Below are positions 8,854-17,300 of a stretch of 64,000 bases of DNA, piece after piece. The stretch is from Nocardioides sp. 1609. Its GTDB lineage: Bacteria; Actinomycetota; Actinomycetes; Propionibacteriales; Nocardioidaceae. Within the stretch, counting starts at the first letter, position 1, and each line of letters begins with the position of its first letter. The stretch lies in NCBI RefSeq assembly GCF_004522105.1, contig NZ_SPUJ01000009.1:1-64000 (forward strand), written 5' to 3'. The notes beneath the pieces were generated by a model that saw nothing but the letters and a program-made list of their open reading frames with translations, was not told the origin of the DNA and made no database searches. A program made the translations under genes and the position numbers.

Positions 8854-8886
8854 GATACCCCACGGTATCGGATACGGCTGGGTATC
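8854..8886. promoter_or_regulatory. 33-bp imperfect palindrome between P450 and TetR (probable TetR operator)
   Basis: Arms GATACCCCACGGTATC (8854-8869) and GATACGGCTGGGTATC (8871-8886) are inverted about base 8870; outer GATACCC/GGGTATC and inner GTATC/GATAC match exactly. It covers the presumed promoters of both genes. Confidence 0.75.
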
Positions 8887-8894
8887 GTGGTGGG

Positions 8895-9521
8895 GTGCCC
8901 GAGGACCGTCCACCCCCCGACCGTCGTCGCCGACCATCCCGTGAGGAGGTGCGACGGGCGCTCCTCGACGCCGCGGCCCGGGTGTTCGCCCGTCGCGGCA
9001 TCGAGGCTGCCAGCCTCGACGACGTCGCGGCGGACGCCGGGTTCACCAAGGGCGCCGTCTACTCCAACTTCGGCAGCAAGGACGGCTTGGTCGCCGCGCT
9101 CGTCGCTGATCGCACCTCGGCCTACCTCGACCTCGGGCTCGAGGCTGTCGAGGACCTCGACGGGTCCATGGGGGCGCGGGCGCGGGTGCTCGGGGACAGG
9201 CTCACGGACGCCTCCGACGGGCAGCGCGACTGGCACCTGCTCTTCTTCGAGCTGTGGCAGCGGGCGGTGCGCTCGGGCGACGTCGACGACGTCTTCCGAC
9301 GCCACCGCGACTCCCTCCGGGTCGCCGTCACCGCTGCGATCGAGGACCACGTCGACCGCGCGGGCGGCTCCCTGCCCCTGCCCGCCTCCGAGCTGGCGAC
9401 CGTGTTGATGGCGCTGGCCAACGGCCTTGCCGTGGAGCGGATGGTCGCCCCCGACGACGTCGCTCCGGACCTGATGGGGCGAGTGCTGGCGCTGCTCGTG
9501 GCCGACGGGCCGGTCCCGTAG
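8895..9521 (+). CDS. TetR family transcriptional regulator, divergent from P450
   Basis: A 208-aa regulator. Residues 15-60 form the TetR HTH (VRRALLDAAARVFARRG, then ASLDDVAADAGFTKGAVYSNF and GSKDGL). The C-terminal ligand domain (LLFFELWQRAVRSGD onwards) resembles the TetR_C group found beside P450 genes. The start is GTG 8895, with no ribosome site but a TATCGT hexamer at 8883-8888, which suggests a leaderless mRNA. The palindrome in the gap is the likely operator for self and P450 control. The inducer is unknown. Confidence 0.9.
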   Translation: MPEDRPPPDRRRRPSREEVRRALLDAAARVFARRGIEAASLDDVAADAGFTKGAVYSNFGSKDGLVAALVADRTSAYLDLGLEAVEDLDGSMGARARVLGDRLTDASDGQRDWHLLFFELWQRAVRSGDVDDVFRRHRDSLRVAVTAAIEDHVDRAGGSLPLPASELATVLMALANGLAVERMVAPDDVAPDLMGRVLALLVADGPVP

Positions 9522-9649
9522 GTCGTGCGCGGCGGGGCGGCGGGTGTCGTCCCGCGTCTACGGACGACGTCGACCGGGAGGAGCAGGTCGGCGGGCGGCC
9601 GGGTGCTCGTCCGCGGGTGGCGGCTCGGGAGGCGTGTGAGGGTTCCTGC

Positions 9650-10309
9650 TCAGCTGGTCCAGCGCGCGTGGGCCCCCTGCCGCGACAACCCGGTGACCCG
9701 GCCGATCTCGTCCCACGACTGGCCTGCTGCTCGGGCGGCCCGCGCTGCGGTCCGCTCGGCACGGGCCGCGGCCTCGACGGCGAGGATCGCGGTCCGGACG
9801 TCCTTCAGTGCCCCGTCGGCACCGAGCGGGTGACCCCACCCTGCTCGCCCCTTGGGGATGCCCCCCCACCGCTTGCGGGCGGTCTTCATGCTGACTCCGG
9901 CAGCCGCGGCGATCTCGGCCCAGGAGTGCCAGGCGGCTCGGGCAGCCTCGACCGCCTCCTGCTGCTCTCCCGGCGACTCGTCGGCGACGGCCGCCCGGAT
10001 CCGCTCGAGCGAGGTGTCACGAGCGGGCCCCGTCTCCACCGACCGCCACCGCACGTGTGCCGCCTGACGAGTGATCCGCGCTGCCCGGCCGATCTCCGCC
10101 CAGGAGTGCCGCGCCGCCAGCGCCGCCGCCACCATCTCCACGACGACCCGTTCGGCCCGGACCTTCTCCTGCGAGGCGACCCGGAGCCGGTGCAGCTCGG
10201 GACCGGCTCCCGCCTGCGCCCGCACCTGGACGCCTCCCGGTCCACCGAGGTCCGACCACTCGGGCGCCTGAGACTCACTCCACTGCTTCATGCCCGTCGT
10301 CTTCTTCAT
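9650..10309 (-). CDS. Protein with three tandem helix-turn-helix repeats
   Basis: A 219-aa protein. Three copies of one HTH-like unit of about 30 residues are clear: AALAARHSWAEIGRAARITR with QAAHVRW, AARAAWHSWAEIAAAAGVSM with KTARKRW, and AARAAGQSWDEIGRVTGLSR with QGAHARW. The 'SW.EIGr..g.srQaah.RW' unit occurs singly or doubly at the end of many actinobacterial DNA-binding proteins; three copies are unusual. The N-terminal 45 residues are non-conserved. The start is uncertain: ATG 10309 or the GTG before it (10312), neither with a good ribosome site. It lies convergent to TetR. Probably binds DNA; target unknown. Confidence 0.65.
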   Translation of the reverse strand: MKKTTGMKQWSESQAPEWSDLGGPGGVQVRAQAGAGPELHRLRVASQEKVRAERVVVEMVAAALAARHSWAEIGRAARITRQAAHVRWRSVETGPARDTSLERIRAAVADESPGEQQEAVEAARAAWHSWAEIAAAAGVSMKTARKRWGGIPKGRAGWGHPLGADGALKDVRTAILAVEAAARAERTAARAARAAGQSWDEIGRVTGLSRQGAHARWTS

Positions 10310-10311
10310 CA

Positions 10312-10326
10312 CGCGTTCTCAACGCG
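10312..10326. repeat. Short inverted repeat at the start of the triple-HTH gene
   Basis: CGCGTT-CTC-AACGCG, immediately upstream of ATG 10309. It may be a self-operator of the HTH protein, or chance. Confidence 0.35.
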
Positions 10327-10580
10327 CCAGGTGCGCCGAGGTTCCGGGCGACTTGGTGGAAGTTCACGGCGCGGTGGCGAGGACCTCCCGGCGCGGGGCC
10401 GACGGGGCCCGGGGAGACGCGCGCCGGCGGGCCGCGGTCGTCGTCGCGCTCGTCACCGGTGGGGGTGTTGGTGTCCCCCGACCATCACCGGCCAGGCGAC
10501 TCCAGGCCGCCCTCGTCACGACGGGGGCCGCACCGCAGACACCGGATCGGCCCTCGTCAGCCCTGTGCCACCATGGCGGC

Positions 10581-11939
10581 GTGTCGTGGGTGACGGGGGT
10601 ACACCTGGCTGCAGCGGTCCTGGCCGTCGTGACGTGCCTGGGCCTGCTCACCAGACGCGAGCGTCTGCAGGGCTCGACGCGCTTCCTGTTCTGGGCCACG
10701 GTCGGCACCGTCCCGTGGACGCTGTCGGTGACCCTGGTCAAGGCCGAGGGCATCCACCCGTGGCACCAGATGCTGTGGTTCCCCTCGATCGCGTTCAGCG
10801 GCGGTGCGATGCTGCTGTGGGCCGGCTGCTTCGCGCGCTACGACTGGCGCCCCTCGAACGGGCTCGTCGCGATGTGGCTGGGCGTGCCCGCGCTGATGCT
10901 GGCGCTCCGGGTGCTCTGGGGTCTGCCCTCGAGAGACCCGCTGTTCGTCGCCAACACGGTCTACTCCTTCGGCGTCCTCGTCGTCATGACGGTCTGGGTC
11001 TCCCAGCGGGCCAACGATCCGGTCCCGCTCGTGCGAACGATCGCGCGCGGCTTCCTGGCGACGTCGATCGTCATCCTCATCGCCGAGGCCTTCCGTCTCA
11101 ACGTCACCGACATCGTGGCCTCCCTGGTCCTGGCACTGCTCGCCGCGACGACCCTGGTGGCGAGCGACCGGCTGCGGGTGCGCCCCAGCCCGGACGTGCT
11201 GATCGACGACCTGGGCGCCTTGCTGTTCGTCTTCGACCACGACCAGCGACTCGTCGACCTCAACGCGCCCGCCCGGCTCTTCTACACCCTGCGCGGGTCC
11301 GATCCGCCCGAGCGCGGCAGTCTCGGCGCCGAGCTGCTCGGAACCGACCTCGGCACGGTCGACGCGATCCTCGTCGAGCTCAGGGCCGGCACGGACCTGG
11401 TGCGGTTCAGTGGCTACGTGCAGCGCCTGCCGTCGCACGGCACGCCGTCCCGCGGCTGGGTCTGCCTCCTGCGCCGCTCGTCCCTCGCTGCTGCCGAAGG
11501 ATCTCCGCGCAGCTCGCGCCTCGCCGTGATGAACCGGCTCCCGGCCTACGACCCGGACACCCGGGTGCTGTCGGCACGCTCCTTCGACCAGGCCCTGGCC
11601 AGCGCGGCGGCCTACCCCCGGGCCGGTTCGATCCCGGCGACCGCACTGGTGCTCGAGGCCGAGGACCAGACCGCGCTGGCGCAGGCGGCCCGTGCGGTGT
11701 CGGCGTCGTGGGAACACCGGCTGGAGACCGTCGCCGTCGGGCGCTGCGGAGAGCTGCGGCTCGCGCTCGTGGCCCGTGACGTGTCCCAGGAGGCCCTCGG
11801 CGCGTGGGCGGAGCAGGTGCTGGACGAGACCCGGGTCCGTCTGGTGACGCGCAGCGGGACGGTCGAGCACGCCCCCGCGCTGGTCGACGCCGCACTCGGT
11901 GAGATCGACGCCGGCCGGCGTCGTCCCCGGCCGACCTGA
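10581..11939 (+). CDS. Seven-transmembrane signalling protein with PAS and degenerate GGDEF-like domain
   Basis: A 452-aa protein read from GTG 10581. Seven hydrophobic helices in residues 5-190 resemble the 7TM N-terminal sensory region of some histidine kinases. Residues about 205-300 look like a PAS domain (DDLGALLFVFDHDQRLVDLN). The remainder (from about 320) follows the GGDEF pattern: YDPDTRVLSARSFDQAL at the start, and GRCGELRLALV where GGDEF/GGEEF would be. The catalytic GG(D/E)EF residues are missing, so it is probably not a diguanylate cyclase and may act by binding. It is convergent with the next gene (11-bp gap). The start is uncertain, with no clear ribosome site. Confidence 0.65.
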   Translation: MSWVTGVHLAAAVLAVVTCLGLLTRRERLQGSTRFLFWATVGTVPWTLSVTLVKAEGIHPWHQMLWFPSIAFSGGAMLLWAGCFARYDWRPSNGLVAMWLGVPALMLALRVLWGLPSRDPLFVANTVYSFGVLVVMTVWVSQRANDPVPLVRTIARGFLATSIVILIAEAFRLNVTDIVASLVLALLAATTLVASDRLRVRPSPDVLIDDLGALLFVFDHDQRLVDLNAPARLFYTLRGSDPPERGSLGAELLGTDLGTVDAILVELRAGTDLVRFSGYVQRLPSHGTPSRGWVCLLRRSSLAAAEGSPRSSRLAVMNRLPAYDPDTRVLSARSFDQALASAAAYPRAGSIPATALVLEAEDQTALAQAARAVSASWEHRLETVAVGRCGELRLALVARDVSQEALGAWAEQVLDETRVRLVTRSGTVEHAPALVDAALGEIDAGRRRPRPT

Positions 11940-11950
11940 GCCGCCCCCCT

Positions 11951-12706
11951 TCAGTCCCGCGGGCCGACGGCCGCGCGGAGCGCCGACAGCATCCCGTCGG
12001 CCTGGTCGGCCAGCGACACCACGCGCACGGACAGCGCGCCAGGACCACCGATCGGCGAGCTGTCCAACCGCGCCCGGGCCATCGCGGGACGGTCCTCCGA
12101 GTCCCCCACGAGCAGCGCCACCACCAGGTGCGGTCGCGGGACCGACGGCGCCCGCAGCAGGCTGACGTCCTCCCCGGGCCGGTCCAGGAACGTCGCCAGG
12201 ACCTGCGCTGCACCCTGCAGGCGGTCCGCCGGCCCGAGGACCGAGGCGAGGGGCGACGTCGCCTGCGCCGGGTCCACCTCGGTCGACCGGCCGCCGGCAC
12301 GCACCTCGAGCAGCCAGGTCGGCACGGGGGCGTTGCTCTCGCCGAGACGGCTCCACAGGTGGCTCTCGAGCTCCTGCCACGTCCGGACGGCGACCTCGCG
12401 GCCCGCGCCTGCGGCCAGCTCCTGATGGACGGAGGCCCACGCGAGGGCGCAGTCGCGCAGCACCCCCGCGGGCAGCGCCTGGCCGGGCGCCAGATCGAGG
12501 ACCAGCCGCAGGTCGTCCAGCACGGCCGAGAGCGGCAGCCCGTCGATGGCGGCCTGCTCGGTCATCGCGACGACATCGGACATCAGCGCGTCCTCGAGGC
12601 GGGCGTCGTCCCTCGGCGACCGTGCGTCCCCGGCGTCCCCGGCGTCCACGGGGCGCCTGCGGCCCCAGCGCGGTCGGTCGGCCCCGTCCCTCCCCTGCTG
12701 ACCCAT
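11951..12706 (-). CDS. Uncharacterised protein, pair member 2
   Basis: A 251-aa protein with no family I recognise with confidence. ATG 12706 lies four bases after the previous stop, so the two form an operon. The mid part (EQAAIDGLPLSAVLDDLRLV, then ALAWASVHQELAAGAG) resembles the helical region of the partner gene (GYARAGRTLPDLLADLDIL), which suggests paralogy. The C-terminal half has alternating beta/alpha hydrophobicity (RPHLVVALLVGDSEDRPAM). Similar helical modules occur in N-terminal regions of PucR/CdaR-type regulators, but no HTH is seen. The pair is divergent from a sigma factor. Confidence 0.5.
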   Translation of the reverse strand: MGQQGRDGADRPRWGRRRPVDAGDAGDARSPRDDARLEDALMSDVVAMTEQAAIDGLPLSAVLDDLRLVLDLAPGQALPAGVLRDCALAWASVHQELAAGAGREVAVRTWQELESHLWSRLGESNAPVPTWLLEVRAGGRSTEVDPAQATSPLASVLGPADRLQGAAQVLATFLDRPGEDVSLLRAPSVPRPHLVVALLVGDSEDRPAMARARLDSSPIGGPGALSVRVVSLADQADGMLSALRAAVGPRD

Positions 12707-12710
12707 GCCC

Positions 12711-13448
12711 TCAGCCCGTGGGCCGCAGCAGACGCCCCACGGCGGCGACGTCACTCGGGACGGGCTCCAGGGAGACGACGGGCGGGGAGCCGGTGGCGAG
12801 CTCGGCACACCGGGCCGACAGCGCCGCGGCCCGGCCGGGGAGGGCGGAGGAGTCGGCCACCGCGGCGACGACGCGGTCGTGGCTCGGCTGCGGCGCGACC
12901 GCTGCGCCCGGGAAGATCCGCCTCGTCTCGGTGACCACGCGCGCCACCTCCTCGGCGGCGGGAGGCAGACCCTGGAGGGCGGACCAGGTCACCAGCAACA
13001 GTCGGCCGGGAGGGACCAGGCCGCCCCACGCGCCGCCCCCGACGAGACCATCCAGGAGACGCTCGACCTCGTCGAGGTCGGCGTCGTCCTGCCCGCGGGA
13101 CGCCGGCCGGTGCGGTGCGGAGGCGGGCGGGGCGACCCCGTCCAGGAACGCGTCCGACCAGGCGACCGACGACGCCTCGATCATCCGGCTGGAGGTCCCG
13201 ATGCCGACGACGGCGCACAGGATGTCGAGGTCGGCGAGGAGGTCCGGCAACGTGCGGCCGGCTCGGGCGTACCCGCGGCCGAGGGCCGCGAGGGCGACCT
13301 CGTCGACCGCGCCCCCGGGACCGTGCGGCCACAGGAGGGGCAGGTGGGCCCGCAGGTCCGGCGAGGTCGACGTCCCTGAGCGCGTCGGCCGTGCGCGAGC
13401 ACGTGGGCTGAGCCGCTGCACCAGCCGCGTCCAGTCCACGTCCACCAC
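12711..13448 (-). CDS. Uncharacterised protein, pair member 1
   Basis: A 245-aa protein read from GTG 13448; two other in-frame GTG codons lie within nine bases and an upstream ATG would run into the promoter of the divergent sigma gene. The helical N-terminal half includes GYARAGRTLPDLLADLDIL and the C-terminal half a beta/alpha part (GRLLLVTWSALQGLP ... IFPGAAVAPQPSHDRVVAAV) that faintly resembles the degenerate GGDEF-like region of PucR/CdaR regulators. No DNA-binding domain is visible. Together with the next gene it may act on the divergent sigma factor; this is inference from position only. Confidence 0.5.
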   Translation of the reverse strand: MVDVDWTRLVQRLSPRARARPTRSGTSTSPDLRAHLPLLWPHGPGGAVDEVALAALGRGYARAGRTLPDLLADLDILCAVVGIGTSSRMIEASSVAWSDAFLDGVAPPASAPHRPASRGQDDADLDEVERLLDGLVGGGAWGGLVPPGRLLLVTWSALQGLPPAAEEVARVVTETRRIFPGAAVAPQPSHDRVVAAVADSSALPGRAAALSARCAELATGSPPVVSLEPVPSDVAAVGRLLRPTG

Positions 13449-13509
13449 CTCGGGTCTCGCGTCACGGACCTGTCCCGGCCCTGCGACCGCCCCGAACCGG
13501 CGCGATCGA

Positions 13510-13515
13510 TAGCAT
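13510..13515 (+). promoter_or_regulatory. -10-like hexamer of a leaderless sigma-factor gene
   Basis: TAGCAT at 13510-13515 ends seven bases before GTG 13522, the expected distance for transcription starting at the start codon. No ribosome site is present. Confidence 0.5.
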
Positions 13516-13521
13516 AGCCAG

Positions 13522-14328
13522 GTGCTCAACCGCCTCCCCTCGCGCAGGCGCGCCGACCCGGAGACCACCGGGCGGGCCGCCGCCCGGGAGGACGGGGCGG
13601 TCGACCCACGGGTCGCGGAGCAACGACTGGTCGCTCGCGCTCGTGCGGGCGACCAGGACGCGGTGGCCGAGCTCTACGCCCTGCACCACCCGGTGGCCCT
13701 CGGGATCGCCCGCCGGTCGTGCCGCCCCTCGGACGTGGACGACGTGGTGTCCGAGGCCTTCACCAAGGTCCTCGACCTGATCGCGCGCGGAGGTGGGCCG
13801 CAGGTCTCGTTCCGCGCCTACCTCATCACCGCGGTGCGCAGCGCGAGCGCCGACCTCGGGCGGGCGCAGGCGCGGCTCCTCCCCTCCGACACCGTCGAGG
13901 AGCTGCAGCACGAGGCCTCGACCGCGCCGGACGACCAGCCTCACAGCACGCTCCGTGCCGACTCGGAGCTGCTGGCCGAGGCACTCTCGGGCCTGCCGCC
14001 GCGCTGGCAGCTGGCGATCTGGTGGACCACCGTCGAGGGCCGGTCACTGGCCGAGGTCGGCGACGAGCTGAACCTCAACGCGAACGCCGTGGCAGCCCTG
14101 GGCTTCCGCGCCCGGCAGGCGCTGAGGGACGCCTACCTCGCCCTGCACGTCGCGCAGAGCTCGGACCGGGCCTGCGGGGCCGTGCGAGGCGACTTCCCTG
14201 CCTTCGCGCGCGACCGGCTGGCCCCTGCCCGTGCCGACGCAGTCCTGGCTCACCTGCTCGACTGCCAGCCCTGCCGCGAGGTCATCGCCGAGCTGCGCTC
14301 GCTGCTGCTCCTCGGCGCCGCGCGCTGA
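13522..14328 (+). CDS. RNA polymerase sigma-70 family (ECF-like) factor fused to a zinc-finger tail
   Basis: A 268-aa protein. Region 2 lies at residues 33-110 (QRLVARARAGDQDAVAELY ... VDDVVSEAFTKVLDLI), region 4 at about 150-205 (LSGLPPRWQLAIWWTTVEG, then SLAEVGDELNLNANAVAAL). The C-terminal residues 230-260 carry HLLDCQPCREVIAEL, an HxxxCxxC motif as in the zf-HC2 anti-sigma zinc fingers (ZAS). So a sigma factor and an anti-sigma-like, possibly redox-sensitive, zinc module sit in one chain. The start is a leaderless GTG. It is divergent from two unknown genes and convergent with the adhesin. No separate anti-sigma gene is adjacent. Confidence 0.85.
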   Translation: MLNRLPSRRRADPETTGRAAAREDGAVDPRVAEQRLVARARAGDQDAVAELYALHHPVALGIARRSCRPSDVDDVVSEAFTKVLDLIARGGGPQVSFRAYLITAVRSASADLGRAQARLLPSDTVEELQHEASTAPDDQPHSTLRADSELLAEALSGLPPRWQLAIWWTTVEGRSLAEVGDELNLNANAVAALGFRARQALRDAYLALHVAQSSDRACGAVRGDFPAFARDRLAPARADAVLAHLLDCQPCREVIAELRSLLLLGAAR

Positions 14329-14361
14329 GCCTCGGGCGTCACGGAGCAGCCCGCCGCGGGA

Positions 14362-14378
14362 GCCGCCCCAGGGGCGGC
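14362..14378. terminator. Bidirectional terminator between sigma factor and adhesin
   Basis: GCCGCCCC (14362-14369) and GGGGCGGC (14371-14378) form a perfect 8-bp inverted repeat in the 61-bp gap between two convergent genes. Its position suits termination from both sides. Confidence 0.55.
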
Positions 14379-14389
14379 CCCCGCCACGC

Positions 14390-17300
14390 TCACCCGCGCA
14401 CGGAGGTGCGGCGACGCCGCGACACGAGCACGAGCGCACCGGCCAGGACGAGCACCAGACCCGCCACGAGCAACACCCGCGCGGGGCCGCCGGTCGCCGG
14501 AAGGCCTCCCCCGTCGCCGTCGGGCGTGTCGCCGCCCGCGCCGTCGACGTCCTCGGCGAAGGTGTTGACGACGGTCACGGAGGCCCGTGGGTCGACCTCG
14601 ACCGACCCGTCGGCACGACGGTCGGAGTCCTCGAAGGAGACCACGGCGTCCGAGGGTGCGTCCTGCTCCTCGACGGTGCAGGTCGCGCCGAGCGGCACGG
14701 TCACCACGCGACGCTCGCCGGACGACAGCTCGAACGCGGCGTCGGCGGGATCGAGCGCGACCTCGCCCTCGTCCGTGAGGCAGGAGAGCGCGAAGGAGTA
14801 CGGGCCCGGGCCGCCCGGACCGACCACGCGCTTGGCGACGACCAGCTCGCCCGCGGCGAAGGTGTTGGTCACCTGCGCGTGCCGGGGCTGGCCGGCGACG
14901 ACGACCGGCGCCGCCGGACCGGCGAACTCGACGGACGTCGAGGTCGCGCCGCCGGCATCGGTCTCCGCCATCCAGCACTGCGCGCCGACGGGGAGGTCGT
15001 CCACGACCACCGGGGTCCCAGCCCGCACCACGTGTGGCTCGGCCGTGAGCAGGGGCGTCACCGACTCGCCCTGGGGCAGCACGCAGGTCACGGCGACGGT
15101 GAACTCGCGGTCCGAGGCGTAACCCGCCGCGGCGCCGTCCACCACCTTGTCGATCACCAGCGAGGACAGGGCGAAGGTGTTGGTCACCTCCAGCTCCATC
15201 GTCTGGACGTCGTCGGGCGAACCCCCCGCGACCACCAGGCCGGTGTCGTAGGAGTGCGCGTCGATGGTCGTCGCGGTCGCGCCTCCGGCGTCGCTCTCGG
15301 CGGCCCAGCACCGCGTCCCCAGAGGCAGCAGGACCGGGTCGCCCTGCGCGTCCAGGAGCTCCAGCCGCTCGCCGCCATTGATGCGGACCGCGTCGGAGAA
15401 CAGCACTCGGGTGGCGTCACCCAGGGCGCAGGTGACGTCGACGGTGAACTCGGCCTCCGTGGCGTAGGCCTCCGTGGCACCGTCGCCGTCGAGCGCCTTC
15501 GCGAGCGCGACCGTGCCGGCCGAGAACTCGTTGGTGAAGGTGGCCTGCACGGTGTTGTCGGCGGCGTTCTCCACGATCGTGACCGTGACCGGGGGCGGGG
15601 TGACGTCGGCGCCGCCGTCGTCGGTCTCCGTGACGGTGCACTCGGCTCCGATCGGTAGGACCAGAGGCACGTCGGCCACCAGCTCCCGCAGGTCGCCGTC
15701 CCGCTCCAGCGCGACGGTGACGGGCGCGATCGGCGCACCCTCGAAGGTGCAGGCCACCTCGTACTCGAAGGGACCGTCGGGCAGCGAGGCTCCGGCTCCG
15801 CTGAGGAGCTTGAGGACCTGCAGGCGTCCCGCCTCGAACGTGTTGGTCACGGTGAGGGCCAGCTGCTGCGGCGACCCGGCGGTCACCAGCACGCCTGCGG
15901 CGGGGGCCACCGTGCTGCTCGTGGCGCCCCCGTCGTCGAGCTCGGTCGCCGTGCACGTGGCGCCGACCGGGGCGTCGATGACCTCGGTGTCGTCGCCGAC
16001 GAGATCCACGGTGACCGGGAACCCGGTCGCCGTCACCCCGTCCATGGCGCACAGCACCTGCACCGGGTACGTCGTCGACAGGCCGTACTCGTCGGCGTCG
16101 CCCTCGACCGACTTGGTGACGGTGAGCCCGGCGAGCGGATAGCTGTTGGTCACCGTCACGACCGTGGCCGGGGCCGGGTCGACCCCGAGCTGCGGCGCGA
16201 TGGTGACGACCGCCGGGTCGTCCTGCGGGTGGTTGGTGACGCCCCCGAAGGGGTCGACCTCCCAGACCTCGCACTCCGCTCCGGCCGGGATGCCCGTCAC
16301 GTCCGCGGACTCACCGGGACGCACGAGCAGGCTGCCCTCGGCCACGGTCTGCGCCGGGTTGCCCACCGGGTCGATCGAGCAGGAGTAGGCCAGCTCGAAC
16401 TCACGGTCGGAGACCGGGAGGCCGCCGGGGTTGGCCAGCAGCTCCTTCTCCACCCGCAGCGTGCCGTAGGCCAGCGCGACGCCGACCTGGATCGGCTCGG
16501 TCGGCGGCAGCACGCGGGTGCTGCCACCGCCGCGCAGCGTGGTCTCGGCGTGGCCGAAGGAGTTCCACGCGATGGTGGGGTCGGCAGCGCGCTCGACGTC
16601 CAGCGGCGTGTTCATCGAGAACGCGATGCTGACTCCCTGGCCCGGCGCCAGCGGCGTCGACCAGGCGACGCGCATCTGGGCCGCGACGGCCTCCGGGCCG
16701 AACGGGTCCGCCCAGGCGCCGGCGCCGCACGCCGAGGTCATGGCGAGGTCGGTCGTGCAGACCCCCGCCTCCGAGTGCGCGTACGACGTCGTGAGCGTGC
16801 CGCTGCCGATCAGCACCGGCGCCGTGGCGAGCGTCGGGCGGTGGTCCCACTGGGTGCCGCGGTCGGTGCCCGTGAGCACGACGCCCTTGTCACCCTGGAC
16901 CGGGAACCGGTCGATGATGCGCATGGTCGTGGCCGGCTCCGTGCCGGAGTTGACCATCCGCAGCAGGTAGTCGTACCGGTCGCCCGGGTTCACCAGCGCG
17001 ATGCACGGGAACGCCGTGTAGGTGCGCCCCGCCTCGGTCAGCGAGGGGCAGCCCGCGGCGCCGACGGGCACGGCGTTGCCCGCGCGGTTGTCGAACCACC
17101 CGAGCTCGTCGTTGCCGGCCACCCACTTGCGCGCCTCGAACGCGGCGCCGGCCTTGGTGGTCACCGCCGCCGTGTCGGTGCACCACGTGCCGGCCCCGAG
17201 CTCACCGTCGCTCTGGGTGCCGGTGCCCGGAGCGCAGGCCAGCTCGTCCGCGGAGGAGATGGCGCCCATGAGGTTGGTGTTGACCTGGCCCTCGGTCACG

